The position numbers and the translations under genes were made by a program. Below, piece by piece: positions 46,092 through 59,600 of a stretch of DNA of 64,000 bases; the stretch's first letter is position 1; each line of letters begins with the position of its first letter. The notes under the pieces are model-generated. The model worked only from the letters and a program-made list of their open reading frames with translations. It made no database searches and had not been told where the DNA came from. Source of the DNA: Galbula dea (Eukaryota; Chordata; Aves; Piciformes; Galbulidae); contig VWZX01001091.1 in assembly GCA_013399015.1 (NCBI GenBank), positions 1-64,000 of the forward strand, written 5' to 3'.

Positions 46092-49000
46092 ATAGTGAAG
46101 ATGCAGTAAGTACATGCAGATGGGTTGGGAACATAAAGTTTGTGCACCTCTCTTGTTTTCTAGCCTGGCTCTGATGCACAGTTAGAAGCAGGCAGAAGAA
46201 GCAGCCCCCAACACAAATCCAGATGTGCTTAAACAGGACATCTGCCTCAAGTATGCAGAACATGCAGGTCCTTACTTAAGGGCAGTTGACCACTCAGGCT
46301 TTCTGTCTGTGACTTATGTTTCATTAGTGCTCCCTCTATAGATTTGGCTGGGAGCAAGCCTCTTCAAAGAAAAGAATTCTGGATGTAGAAAGGGAGGCAT
46401 CCACAGGAAACCAAAGTACACCAAGAAACTTAGGCAGGTGAGGAAGGTCTTTCTGTAGCTGAAACAGTAACCATCTGCATGACTTAGGGTTGGAGCTTCC
46501 TTTGAAGTGCAGTGTCTCACAAGCTGCCTGGTACCTGAGCCTAAAGAGACCGTTTGAAAAATGGCTGGAATCCAAGAGGGAAATTCTGTCTGCCAGAGTA
46601 TCAGCCTTGTTGTCTTCACAGACAAACTTACTGTTTGTAAGCAGTAGCATTCAACTGAGTGGAAGTTGATAACCAAGATCAATCATATTTTTCTGCAGTT
46701 ATAAATCTGGAAGCCATTGATCCCATTCCACTACTGTTGCAAAAATCACTCAGTTAATGGCATCAGTCTGTGTAAAGTTCATCTGCTCCTTCATGTTGTA
46801 CTCCTATACTGTCATAAAGGCCCTTGACCTCATGTGAGAAACACTGTTATCAAAGCATACTGTTGTCTTATTTATTGAACTGTCCCATTTGCAGTATTTG
46901 CTGTAGTTATTTTAATTGGCATTACTCATTCACCTGTTGCATTGGAAAACAGATGTTGCTCCTGAGGAGGAGCTTCTGTGTGAGTCACGTTGGCACAATG
47001 GCACAAACACAACACAGAAGGTGTAAAAGGTGCAGTGTGGATTGTTGCCCTCCTCAGCCATACCATAATATTTAAAAAAAAAGAACAAAAAAACCCCAAA
47101 CACCAACCAACCAACCAAAAAAACCCACCAACCAAACTAAACAAGCCAGGAAAGAACACTAAAGACCTTAATTATTACTCTAACTTGGAAAAATTGCTGC
47201 AGCAGTGGATTTAATGATGACATGTAGTGTTTAAATACCCATGAAACCAGAAGTGTTGCTAAAATGTTCAGGATGAGGCAGTTATATATTTGATATTTGG
47301 TGATATATCAATACAGAAGCCTTAAAATATAGACAGGATGTAGCCTAATTTCTGCTTGCACCACTAAATTCAGAGCACAGGGAAACCCTACAGGAAAGAA
47401 AATAAGATGCATTTATGTGATTTATCATATTTTTAACAAGTTGACAGTAAATGAGACCTTTCTAAATTACTCTGTATATTGAATTTGCAGCTGTGTAGTT
47501 GTGTTGTAGTTTTTGCCTGTATCTCTTGAGGCATTTTTAATACTTGGTGCTCAACAAGGTACAAAGTGGTGGTGGTCTTCTCCTGAACTGAGGTGTCTAC
47601 TTTGTGGAAATCTTCTAATAATCTTTGAACTGTGCCTATGCATTTTGCTTCATCAATCTTCAGTGAAATATGGTATTCATAAAATTAGTATGCTGCAGAG
47701 TGCAAGAGAATGTCTTGCTTTTGAAGATCAGAGCTGATTCTTGTTCTGTTCCTCAAAGGCAATTTGAACAAGAGAGAGACAAAGATTAATCAGTGTTTCC
47801 CTTGTTAAACCTCACTTTTCAGATTATCGTTCCTTAGCACTGGAGTACTTAGCACTGGGTATTTCATATCCAAAAATGGCATTCATTCATGTTTTAAGAA
47901 ATAAACAGGAGTTTAAAATAAAATCCTCCAGGATTTTCTATTGTTTTGAAATCTAAAGGGCTCTCTAATCCTTTAAACCTGTAAACACTAATAGAGAGAC
48001 CACTGTCAGTAAATCAAATTAATCTTTGCAGGATCAGCACGCTGCAGGGTTCCTCACAGACAATAAATGCTATTTATTGAGCCAATCTCACCCTTACCTC
48101 TGCTCTAAGTGTAGTGCCCTAGTACACCAACCAGTGATTAGTTTGGCTAATATCTTGAAAATTATTAATTGTTTCTGAAACAAACAATGAGTTGGACACC
48201 TCCCAGCTCCCTGAGTAGTTTTTCTTTATCATTGCTGTAGACCGTTGCTTTGTTTAACATGTAAGGTTACTTTAGGTCAATTCTTAATACAATAGTGTAT
48301 TTGGCAAGAGTAGATGAGGTTTGATTAGTTAATGTTTGCAGAAGGCTTTGAAAATGTGAAGTGCTATGGGGACATAAATGAATGTACCCATTTTTCTCAG
48401 GTCTTGGAGTGTGTGGTACCTACAGAATGCTCTTCTCATGCTTTGCAGTCATTAACTTTCTATGGATCTTGCCATAGATAAGTTCTGAGTTTTGAAGTTA
48501 ATGGGTTGTACTTTTAATCAGTGTTTATAACTATTCTGAGGCTATTTTTGAAGTTGCTTGTCACAACCTGTGAGAAACTGCTCCAATAAGTGGTTGGTTT
48601 ACAGCAAGTTATGCATGTGAAATTCATAAAAGGGCTCAGAAAGCTGGTGGAAATATGTTGGAGTCCTGAAATAAAGATCTGGGCATCCACTGGATATATT
48701 TATAACAGGGAATTTGGCATTTCTCAGAGGACACACAGGTCTTCAGAAGTATCAGATTATTTATGAAACTGATTTGATGCAATTTATGAGTCTTCTCACA
48801 CTGCCTTGCAAACGTTACCTCTTCCCTGCAGTGCAGGTTTCCTGCTGTTTCTTCCTCTGCACCAGGCTTGTTGTAAGCTATAACCAGCTGAGGTGTGTGC
48901 TGCTAAGCTAGGGGTAGGTGGTGGAATTGCTATCCATGTGAGCTTTAGAAAAGTCTTCAAAACATAATTATCCCCAGTACTTTAAGTGAATTAGATTTGA

Positions 49001-50558
49001 ACTGCTGTTGCAAGGTGAGAGATCCTTGTGCCCAACTCTATCTCTTGGAAACTTTGATTCCTTGTGCTTTTCCCTTCTCGAAGGTTCAGAATGTACATTG
49101 ATATTTTCAGCAGTACTCCCCTGTACAAGGTAGTAAGTCTTCACATGTAAACATTTCTAAAAAAGGCAAATGATGAATTACACAGTGGACATTTTCCTAT
49201 CTTCCTTTCAAGCTAGCTTCAATAATTCTACTGGCTTGTAATTCTTGGAGATGAGATACAAAACTTCAGCTGATGACAGCAACAGACAAAAATTTAGAGG
49301 CAGCACAATTCCTTTAAACAGATGTTTCCCAGACAGACTGATAACACTTAAACTTCCAAGTGACACACACCTCTTTTGAAAATCTCTCTAACCACAAGGA
49401 AAAAAAGGTATAGTGTCACAGGGTGTCAGGTGTGAAGTAAAACATGATGCATCTGTAGCATTTGATTGTTCCTCAATTACAGCCTGTGTTTTAACAAATG
49501 GTATTTTTTCCAATATCTTTGATTTGACAAAAGATATGGATGTCTCATCTGTCTTCCCTTTTTTCTTTCTTGTTTGCTGACACAACAATTTGCTGGGAAC
49601 TATGGATTTTCTCTCCTAACATTTCTTGGCATCTCATGTTCCTTACTGTTTTCTGCCTTCTTTAGAAGTGAATATCCCCTATTTTTGGACTTCAGCACCA
49701 TTGAAATTTGCAGTTCAGGCTATATTATGAGTAAATGGTGTTTCTTCTGATTTATGAGATTTTTTTCAAAAGCACAAACCCAATGTTAGCTGCAGGGCAC
49801 TTCAACTGCTTAGTATTTCAAACTAAAAGAAAATAAAAGTGTAAAAAGCTAAACTTTTAACCATTTATGGGTTTCTTAGGAAAAGGACCTTTTGATCCTA
49901 CCTATATATCCAAAGTTTTGTGACTGCATGCAGCAAATATCCTGTTATTGGTAAAGGGCTGATTTGATGCTTCTTTCCCCTTCCCTTTTTCATTTTATCC
50001 TAGAGTAAAGCAATCTGGCAATACTTTATTGCACTTTTTTGTGCTCTGTTGTGCTCTATTGTTCATTTTCCCTCACCTGGAACACAAACTCTTTTTAACT
50101 CACAATTTTTTTCTCTGAGGTCAGTGGAAATATGAACAATAGTAAGGACCAGTCAAATGATAAATCTTCAGTGGGACAAGTGTCTATCCTTGTAAACATT
50201 AAACAAATTAAAGCTTTGTCTACAAGGGCAGAGACTCAGAGGTTCAATTTTTCCCCATAAACTGAAAAACACTCATGTGCTTTATGACATTGCATTAAGC
50301 TAGCAGAGCCTAGCACTGCATGGCTGGACCTGCTTCTCTGTTGTTCCACATGGATTTTCTCCTCTTGTCCCTGAGAAACTGCAAGTGAACTTTATTCCAT
50401 CTGTATACAACCTCCTATTTAAAGTAAAACAGAATACCTAGCCATAATGTAAATTCTCTTTTTAAATTATACCCAGACAGTTGATGTCAGGCAAGAGCAC
50501 TGGCTCTGCTTGATGGCCTGCCCAAGTGGTATAGGGAGGATGGGGCCACAAAAAAAGA
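46092..50558. other. Unassigned stretch
   Basis: Nearly 4.5 kb without a recognisable gene or mobile element. An A/C-rich low-complexity block (CCAA-type) lies at 47071-47138. The overlapping minus-strand open frames at 46314-46682 have no motif. Confidence 0.5.
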
Positions 50559-51129
50559 ATCACAGAATGTTAGGAGTTGGAAGGGACCTCGAAAGATCAT
50601 CCAGCCCAACCCCCCTGCCACAACAGGGTTCCCTAGACCAGGTCACACAGAAGCGCGTCCAGACAGGGTTTGAATATCTCCAGAGAAGGAGACTCCACAA
50701 CCTCTCTGGGCAGCCTGTGCCAGTGCTCTGGCACCTCAACTGGGAAAACATTTTTTCTTGTATTCACATGAATCCTCCTATGCTACAGCTTACAGCCTTT
50801 GCCCCTTTTCCTGTCACTGGGCTTCACTGAGAAGAGCCTGACCCCATCCTCCTGACACAAACCCTTCGCTTACTTAAAAGCACAGACGAGGTCACCCCTT
50901 AGTCTCCTCTTCTCCAAGCTAAAGAGACCCAGCTCCCTCAGCCTTTCCTCAGAAGGAAGATGTTCCAGCCCCTTCATCATCTTGGTGGCTCTGTGCTGGA
51001 CTCTTTCCAGCAGTTCCCTATCCTTCTTCAACTGAGGGGCCCAGAACTGGACACAAGATTCTAGATGTGGCGTCACCAGGGCAGACTAAAGGGGAAGAAG
51101 AACCTCTCGTGACCTGCTAACCACACTCC
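50559..51129 (-). mobile_element. CR1 LINE, 5'-truncated, young type
   Basis: The tail 'gaatcacagaatgttagg' at 50559 is followed by the same 3' UTR text as the copy at 5.9 kb ('cctagaccaggtcacacag', 'tctggcacctcaactggg') and by the ORF2 C-terminal blocks CVQFWAPQLKKDRELLERV and MMKGLEHLP. It stops near 51129 in the block around the VASRS-like residues. The frame is largely intact over 68 codons. Confidence 0.95.
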
Positions 51130-52384
51130 CAGTTCTTTTGTTAGGTTTCTCACCTTTATAAACCCAATACAGTTCTCTGCTACAAGCTTAGACACCAGTA
51201 TGATTATTAACATAAAGCTAATCCCGCTTCAGTCTTTCCTGTAGTGAATGTTCTTCTTTCTTCCCAAAGCTTTAGAATATGTTATGCTGTTCTAGGTCAG
51301 CTTTTTTTCTGGATTCAGTCTTCCTTGACTACAAGTTCCCTGTTGCAATGGCTCTCTTCAACACCAGAGTACTTTGACTATCTCTGCCTATACTTATTGC
51401 TATACTTGTATTTTTGTTTCCTTTAGATCCTATGCTGCAATGTATTTATGCTAAATTTGATGTAAAGGTTGATAACCTTTTCCAATCCCACTTGGACAAT
51501 AAATGTTGGTCTCAAATTTTTCCTGTCACTTCAGTAAAGGGAAAAGCTAAGAAGGCAATTTGACTTTCACAGTGCTACCAGTTCTACATACTCTTTCCTA
51601 TAGCCATGTCATAGCCACAGTCAGTTTGTGGTTTTGTGGGGTGTAACTCTGCACAGCTATTTGTTTTTTACCAGTTAAAACAAACCTTTGTTCAGCTATA
51701 CCTTGGCAGTTTTAAGAGAAGGATGTTGATCAGAAAAAGTCTATAGACTTTTTTTACCAATCTCTGGTTCTTTTCTGACAGTCAGGAGGATCAGTGTTTA
51801 GATTATTTCCAGAGAGGGGACAGCCCTTTCTGCAATGACTGGAAAATGTCAAAAGCTCATCTGAGAGTGCCTCCACTGTTTGAAGCTAGCCAGCATGTTT
51901 GGGGGATTTTTTTGATGTAGTTTGGTTTTGTTTTTTTAAATTCCCTTTCCAAGCTCATCAAAACCTGTGAAAAATTAAGGTGTTGCTAAATGGTTAAGAA
52001 TGTCTATGAGACTTAGTGCTAGACAAACAGAGAGCTACTAAACTTGAGTCATAAACTGAAATACCCCAAGGCCAATAGGAAGCTTGTCCCAACTGCAATC
52101 ACAGGTTGTTTAATGGAGGAGAAAAAAAAAAAAAGAAAAAGAAATTTAATGAGAAAAAATAGCATGAATTATGAATCTGAACATTCCATTTTCAGCCCTC
52201 ATTTCTGCCTTTCTCTTGGTAGGGGAGTTGTGTCTACTTCTACACGTGGACTTCTAAAGGAATCTTAAATTAATTTGTTTTGCTGTGGCAACTGTGACAG
52301 AGCCAATGCATTTTAAAGGAGAATTCAATCCCTTTTGCTGGGATTGCTACTGCCAAGTAACTCTTTTAAACAGTTGTAGCTGTG
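51130..52384. other. Unassigned stretch
   Basis: No gene is recognised. A poly-A/AG run lies at 52118-52142. The open frame that enters the CR1 at 52385 begins upstream by chance (52285) in non-CR1 sequence. Confidence 0.5.
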
Positions 52385-53629
52385 GTAGAAACAGGATCAC
52401 AACCCTGGACTTCAGTAGGGCAAACTTTGATCTTTTCAAGAAGTTGATAGGGGAAATCTCATGGGACAGGCTACTAGAAGATAAAGGGGCCCAAGAGAGT
52501 TGGTTAACATTCAAGGACCACTTCTTCCAAGCTCAAGATCAGAGCATCCCAACACTTAGAAAATCGAGGAGGGGAGCCAGGAGACCTGCTTGGTTAGGTA
52601 GGGAACTGCTGGGCAAACTCAAGTGGGAGAAGAGAGTCTACAGGTCATGGAAGGAGGGGTTGGCCACATGGGAAGAGTACAAGACTGTTGTCAGAGGTTG
52701 TAGGGAGGTAACTAGGAAAGCTAAGGCCTCTCTGGAATTAAACCTTGCAAGGGAGGTCAAGTACAATAGGAAGGGCTTCTTCAAATACATTGCAGGAAAA
52801 ACTAACACTAGAGGCAATGTAGGCTCCCTGCTGAATGAGGTGGGTGCTTTGGTGACAGATGATACAAAGAAGGTGGAGTTACTGAATGACTTCTTTGTCT
52901 CTGTCTATACTGTTAGAGACTNNNNNNNNNNNNNNNNNNNNNNNNNNNNNNNNNNNNNNNNNNNNNNNNNNNNNNNNNNNNNNNNNNNNNNNNNNNNNNN
53001 NNNNNNNNNNNNNNNNNNNNNNNNNNNNNNNNNNNNNNNNNNNNNNNNNNNNNNNNNNNNNNNNNNNNNNNNNNNNNNNNNNNNNNNNNNNNNNNNNNNN
53101 NNNNNNNNNNNNNNNNNNNNNNNNNNNNNTCAATGGGATGGAGTCTAGTTGGAGGCCTGTGTCTAGTGGAGTCCCTCAGGGGTCAGTACTGGGACCTTTA
53201 CTGTTCAATCTATTCATTAACAACCTGGCTGAGGGAACAGAGTGTGCTCTCAGCAAGTTTGCTGATGACACTAAACTGGGTGGAGTGGCTGACACACTGG
53301 AGGGTTGTGCTGCCATTCAGCATGACTTAGACAGGCTGGAGAGCTGGGCAGGGAGACACTGAATGAAATTCAATAAAAGCAAGTGTGGAGTTCTTCAGCT
53401 GGGAAAGACCAACCCCATGGATCAGTATAGGTTGGGGATTGACCTGCTGGAGAGCAGTGAAGGGGAAAGGGATCTGGGGGTCCTGGTGGATGGAAGGATG
53501 AGCATGAGGCAGCAGTGTGCTCTTGTGGCCAGGAGGGCCAATGGGATTCTGGGGTGGATTAGAAGGAGTGTGGCTAGTAGGTCAAGAGAGATTCTCCTCC
53601 CCCTTTACTCTACCCTGGTAAGGCCACAG
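52385..53629 (+). mobile_element. CR1 LINE, young type, gapped and lacking its 3' end
   Basis: Plus-oriented CR1 ORF2, from the linker after the endonuclease to past the catalytic core. It is interrupted by 208 N (52922-53129) and ends sharply at 'aaggccacag' (53629), where other copies continue with HLEYCVQFWAP. Normal CR1 insertions lack the 5' end and keep the 3' end, so loss of the 3' end points to a later deletion, a rearrangement or an assembly break. Confidence 0.95.
52385..53629 (+). pseudogene. CR1 ORF2 remnant (linker and reverse transcriptase)
   Basis: Before the gap about 178 codons are open (52385-52920), with the blocks NRITTLDFSRANFDLFKKL, GAQESWLTFKDHFFQAQD, RRPAWLGRELLGKLKW and LLNDFFVSVYT in the usual CR1 order. 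After the gap the frame shows SSGVPQGSVLGPLLFNLF (from about 53160) and the catalytic block KFADDTKLGG, with FADD at 53258-53269. A TGA follows LESWAGRH near 53362. In frame, MKFNKSKCGVLQLGK continues after it. One stop in the readable part and a missing 3' end make it non-functional, but it is the best-preserved ORF2 here. Confidence 0.88.
52922..53129. other. Assembly gap (208 N)
   Basis: A run of undetermined bases inside the CR1. The reading frames on the two sides differ by one base across it. About 600-700 bp of ORF2 would normally lie between the flanking blocks, so the stated size is probably not the true one. Confidence 0.95.
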
Positions 53630-56600
53630 AAAAGAAGCAGAAACTTGCTGCTATGAGCTTGTGTAGCTCCATTGAATAGTATTCTGTGGCATGCCCAGCT
53701 GGATTCTGATCTCATGCAAACAGAGAACCTTTTGTGGTAGCAAGACTCTTGAGAGTTTGGGGCATTGTCTGTGTGTGCATAAACTTCAGCATATGACATG
53801 AGCAATGTCCATGGATATCTGAGTTCACAGAGTCTGATGTCACTACTCATGTACAAGTTGCACTCTGTGCAACTACAAGTTGCCCCTTTCCTTATTTATA
53901 CCTAAGACAACAGCTACTTTCACTAATTGGCTTCATTGATCACACAAATGGTGATCAGAGTGTGTAAGTGAAGAGACATTGTTTAAAGAGCTATATAGTG
54001 GAGGTTTCAGTGTTTTTTAAATGATGTTACCTACAAACATAGTTGTTTTTTCCCCCCATCCTAATTGGTTATTCTGCAGTGAGGGAATGGCACCATGGAA
54101 GTGTTATTCTTCATCCCTAGCCTGAGTAGTGTGGCAAAAGAGTTAGAAAATAAGGTTCCTAACAAAAGCTGCTGTTGTTTCCTTCCAAAGCAAAGACATA
54201 ACAGAGGAAGGAAAGCTCTGAACTTGACGAATGCTTTTGCTGCCTACATGCTCCCTAAACTGGGAGAGTGAGTATCTTCTGTGTAGTCTCAAATCTCTGA
54301 AACAGATAAGGATCTTCTGAGTCTTGTTCAGCAAGTAAAGGGGAGGTCTCAAAAGCTGAGAAACATGAAGTCAGCCATCTGCAAAGGCAGAAATGGCATC
54401 TTGTGCCCAGCTTCCTGGTATGCCCAGGAAGTTTCCTGGTCCTCCAGTTTAGTAACAGGTGGTGATTAAAATTGAAAGCCTGAATGAGTAAACATGCTAT
54501 TTCCTCATCATAAAAGCCTTTGAATGTATATATATGCACACACAGGACTTGAATCTCCATAAAGACTGAAAAGCTAGCAGTGAAGGCCATAGGACAGATG
54601 TCCAGGTTGTAGAAATTACTGTATCTCCATTGACTTTTATATTCTAATACTGATTTCAATAGAGACAGGTCCATAGTAACTGGGGATTTGGTCACAAATC
54701 ACTCTTACAAGAGCCCTGACAGGGTGATTTCCATGTTTTAAGATGTATAAGAGATGACCTGTACAGCAGACCTTGTTTACAAAGTACAAAATGGAAAAAA
54801 ATCTACTCTAGCTTACTCTTTTCCACAGTCCTGCTGAAAGCTATGAGAATACAGGTCACATGCAAAAATGTTAGCTGGAGAAAATTCTTTTCTTCTCCCA
54901 TTTTGTTTTTACTTTTTGTCTCCAGCCAGCAGCAATTTGTCTAAATCAAAAGCTATGCAGGAGATTCCAGGAACCAAATTGCATGGCCCTGTTGGAAATC
55001 ATGATCAAAACTACTAGCTGTTAATAATGTGACTTGTATCTCAGTGGGATGCCCCAGGAAGTGGATTAGCATTGCTTTAAACATCATCAGGGATAAACAA
55101 CAGGAAACTCACCCTGGAAGACAGTGCCAGTAGTTTAACATAAACTCCCATAAAGAGCTTCAGGCAAGACTTGCTCTTAATAAATATCCCAATATTGAGT
55201 CTGAGGGACTCTAAATTCAGTTTACAAGATTGCCAACACATGTCAAAGTTCTTCCCAGGACCTGGCACTGCTGTAACTTCCCTCCAAAGAAAGCAAACAG
55301 TAGTGGGCTGGAGAAAAGCTTTAAGTCTGGATTTAATTTCTCCCAAGTTAAAGATATGTGTCTTCTTGAAAGCTTCTTCCCTTATAACAAGGGACAAAGA
55401 AGTAGAAGTCTGGTGGTTTCTCTATTAGACTGCAGATTTTCTCCTTTAGAATAAGGAAATGGGCTGTTCTTTATTTAAGGAGCTTCTTATAGAAGAAGAG
55501 CAAATTTTTGCAAGGGTACTCATGCTTTGAGAAAGCACACATGTTGGACTGGTAAGAAATAATACTGCTGCTTTGCTATGGTCAGTTTTGGTTCAAGAGC
55601 TCCAAGGAAGCACACCCAAAATGAGGCATTTCCTTGTCCTGCAGCATTGTGTGCCTGCACATCTGGTGCATGCATTATTATGGCTTCTAGATGATAATGT
55701 CAAAGTCTTACTGTCCATAGAGAACCAGCAATGCTTACTCTATTTAGCATGGACTTTTGATGATGGCATAATGCTTGTGGGTGGTGAAGCTGCAGGTGAA
55801 CTGTATGAGGCATGTGCCAGCCAGTGAAATCTTTGCCCCAGACTGTAACACCATGTATTTTGTATATCCAGCACAGGAGAACTACATGAGGAATGACTTA
55901 AAAATGCTAAAATGTTTTGTGACTATTTTGCATATCTTTCCATCTCATCTAAAGCAGCTTAGCTACTCTGGCTCCAGCAGGACAGGCACTGGGGAAAGTG
56001 TGGAACAATTTTCAAGGAAGTTTAAATCACTGCTTTGAAGTCCCCAGTCTTGAGACATTCAAGAGTTACTGCCAGGTGCTCTATGCTTAGTCAGGAAGCT
56101 CTCACATTCCCAAAGTTTGGTAGCATTTAGGTGTGTATAAATGGAAGCAATTACTGCAGGGCAATAATTAATTTTGCTCCACAGTGAATTGCAAAAAGGT
56201 TGGTTTAAATTTGATGGAAGACATTTTAAGTAATCTCTGATCTCTTTGCTGATCATCCCCAGCCCTACCTGTCAGCATGGAATGGCAAGCTGTCCCCTTG
56301 ACAGAAATCCTATGAAAGGACATCTGTGCTATGTGACAATGTCATATGGAAGGATTACTGCTTTAATAGAGTTGAGTTTTGTTCTTGCTGAAGCAGATGC
56401 CTCTGTCAGTCAGGCTAAAAAAAGGAACCATGTTTTGTGGCAAGAATTTTCACTTTGAAATTTCCATGCAAATACAGAAATAAAAGAAACAATCTAGAAA
56501 CAATTTGTGACAAATGTATGGTTCATGTAGCTGTTGAAGAAACAAACAGTAATTCTCCTTGAAGTATCACATGCATGATATTAGCCAAGTATGACAGGGA

Positions 56601-59600
56601 AAAGTTGATGCAGCAGATAAAATCTTGGTTGCCTGTATCCTGGACAGCTTCTCAGCACAGCTTGAAAAACAGTATTTAGAAGATTGCTTTCCAATGTGGC
56701 ATCTCCCCAGTTTTTCCCAAGCTTTTTTAACTCCTTTTTCTATTTTGCCTTCCTGGTTTCCAATCCAGCCCTCTCATTACAGCTTTACTCTTTTGGGTGT
56801 TTTAATGGATCTATATGTGTGTGTGTTTGTGTGTATGTGTCTGTATGCACAACAAAATAGTTTTGCTACAAACTAAAGAAAAGATAAAAATCTGCTACTG
56901 TTGCTGCTAAGGAAGCATGTGATTTCAGAATTTTTCCATGCTAAATATTTCACCTTAATGACTGCAATATCTTCATGTTCTTATGGGAGAATGTAATGAT
57001 TGTCTCTTGCACGGGAAGTCTGTGTGTGCGGCAGAAGGCTGGTTTGTACCCAGGTCTTTTGCTCAACTGAAGACCATATCCTTATCCTTAGAAACATTCA
57101 AATAAACACAGAGAGAGTGGAAAACTGATGCCTCAGCATCTACTGCAGATGAGAATTTTCTTTTTCCTTTTTTTGGATGAAAAAGAAAGTTTCCATGGTT
57201 TCAAGATAGGCAATTTTTTGGTGAAGTATATCAAAGTTTGCCTCCAATAATCTGTGGCTGTTATTTGTATCTGCCAAGGATAGCTATAAATTCAGCCTTG
57301 ACATGGTTTCAATAGTGTGAACCTCCAGATCTGCTCTAATCCCAAGATTAGATACTGAAGTGCTGCTTCAATTGCACAGTATTATCATGTACTATCACTT
57401 GGCCCTGTTTCAAACTCTGTAGCTTTATTGACAATACTTTCAAAGCTGTTGCTAAGTTGTGACCACTCTGCTTTATCTACTGCTGCTTTTACAACTCAGG
57501 CTAGGTATACTATCTTGCAGGAAGCTCTATGTTAATAATAATCACCAGACAAAACAATGGTCTGTGGTTAACCTTTTTTCATACAGGAATCTTTGTTCTA
57601 ATCATAGACTTTTTTGCATCCTTAACAGCCTAAACTGTTTTTTCTCTTACACTGTCTTGTTGCTGTCATTTCTACCTGGAAAACTCTTCAAAGCAGTCTG
57701 AAAAAGCTGTGTATTTATATCATAGGACTGGCTGGTCTATGTTTAACTCATGTTGTTGGGTGATTGCTCTTCCTTTCACAAATGGCATGACTCATTACTG
57801 TCCCCAGTCATGGGACTTTTCCCCCCAGTGTGGCTGAACTTGCCTGTTTCAATTCCCAGGAGATTTCTAAGGATTACATATAAAATATAGACTAATAAAA
57901 CAGCAGATACATCCATTAACCAGGGCAGACCAGAAAGCACACTCAAGTTCTTTGTGCCTGCCTGTCACAAGTGAAGGGGACAAGCTGATAAATTCCTGTG
58001 CTACCTAGAGAGAAAAAACCTGTGATTTGTTGAATCCCTTGGGATATGAAGAGCCTAAACTACACTTTTAGAACCTGCCTGAAAAGAGACATTGTAAGGA
58101 AGCAACAGCTCATCCTAATGTCCAGTGTGAATGGCTTCCAAAAGAAAGCTTCTTAGAGAGCTGTGTTTATTTTGGGAAGTTCTGTTAGCTGTTTTGCTGC
58201 CCACGTGCTGAATGGGTTACAGAGAAGCCAGTGCTACCCAGTGTGGGAGATATGACACAGATGATCACTTCAGAATAGGCCTGTGGCTGTCCAACTGCTC
58301 CTTTGAAGACTTGACAGCAGCTCCACTCCTCTCTCTGTCACACACCTAAATGGTTAACCTCAAGGAGGTCAGTAGTCACCTCTGCTGCTGTTTACTCTGC
58401 CACTTTTTTTCCTTTCTTCTATATCTGGTCTGCAAGATTTCAGGGTAGGGACCACTGGCCCTGTGTGTCATTCATACAGGCTGTAACACAGCTGGGACTG
58501 TGCTCTGCATCCATGCTGTGAATGGACAAGGAAACAGAAGTGAATACTGGCAAATCTTGAACCAGCAATCCTGTTTTTACACCTCAGCAGCAGCATGGGA
58601 CAGACACTGCTCTCAGACAACCACAAAATATAACTGAAATCAAGAGTACTGATGCTGCATTTTCCTCTGTCAAACGCTCTAGCTTGTTGTCTCCCATAGC
58701 TTAGAAGAGTAAATACTGATGACATCTGCATCTGCACCTCTCCTGTGCTTTTCAAGGCCAGAAGTCTGGAAATACACATTCTTAACTGACACTGTTACAC
58801 TTCTGCTTCACTGGGGGTCAGTCTGCCTGATGTGATGTTCTTTTGTGACAAGCTTTTGTTACAGAATGGTTAGGAACTCGACTTTTGAGATTACTTTATG
58901 GTTCCACTCTAGGTTAGCATTCATTGACATACCTGGCATTGTTTTGTGAGGCTCTGAGTAAGAAGTTGTTCTCCATAGACATAATAGCTAGCAGTATTTC
59001 TTTTTAATAGAAGCTGAGACCCTCCATAGTAACTGAGAAGTCTACTCTGTTGCCAAATTTGTTGTCTGTACTCCCCTACCTATTGGGAATATTGCCAATA
59101 AGCATAAACTCATATGATACACAATGGATTGCTTCCTATATTTAAGACAAAACCAGGTTTACATATCTGATTTTCCCTCTCTTGTGAATAATTGAATTTC
59201 TCATATATCTTGGTGAAAGCTTTCATATGATTGAGTTTACAATCTTACTGTTATGCTACTGCACCACAAAAACAATTTAGTGCACTATCTCATAGAAGCT
59301 TTTCAGAGCAATTGATTCTGTGCAGACAGAGTCTATTGTCTATTTTCTATAAAGTTTACAATGAAACCAAGTAACACAAAAAGTATATGTAAAATTGAGT
59401 GGCTTAGCAGTGAAAAATCCTTTGCATGTTCCATTTTTACAGCATAAATGCTGTGAACAGTTATATATAACAGTTGCTTATACTTTTACATCCAAATACA
59501 GGTAGAAAAGTCTTAACCTAAAAGCTTAAGCAGTCTGGGTTTATAGGTATCAGTGCAGTTTACCTCAGGAGAAGCATGGATCATAGCCAACAGCACAGCT

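Noticed and set aside
52285..52384. Extension of the CR1 open frame upstream of the element (33 codons)
   Set aside because: The residues do not match the CR1 endonuclease-linker order. The frame continues into flanking DNA by chance.
54255..54695. 146-codon minus-strand open frame
   Set aside because: No recognisable domain, no splice or promoter context, and about one or two such frames are expected by chance.
55980..56090. Text resembling a CR1 3' UTR ('gtggaacaatttt', 'gagacattcaagag')
   Set aside because: Only short scattered matches, no CR1 tail follows, and the order is not clearly kept, so similarity by chance is as likely.
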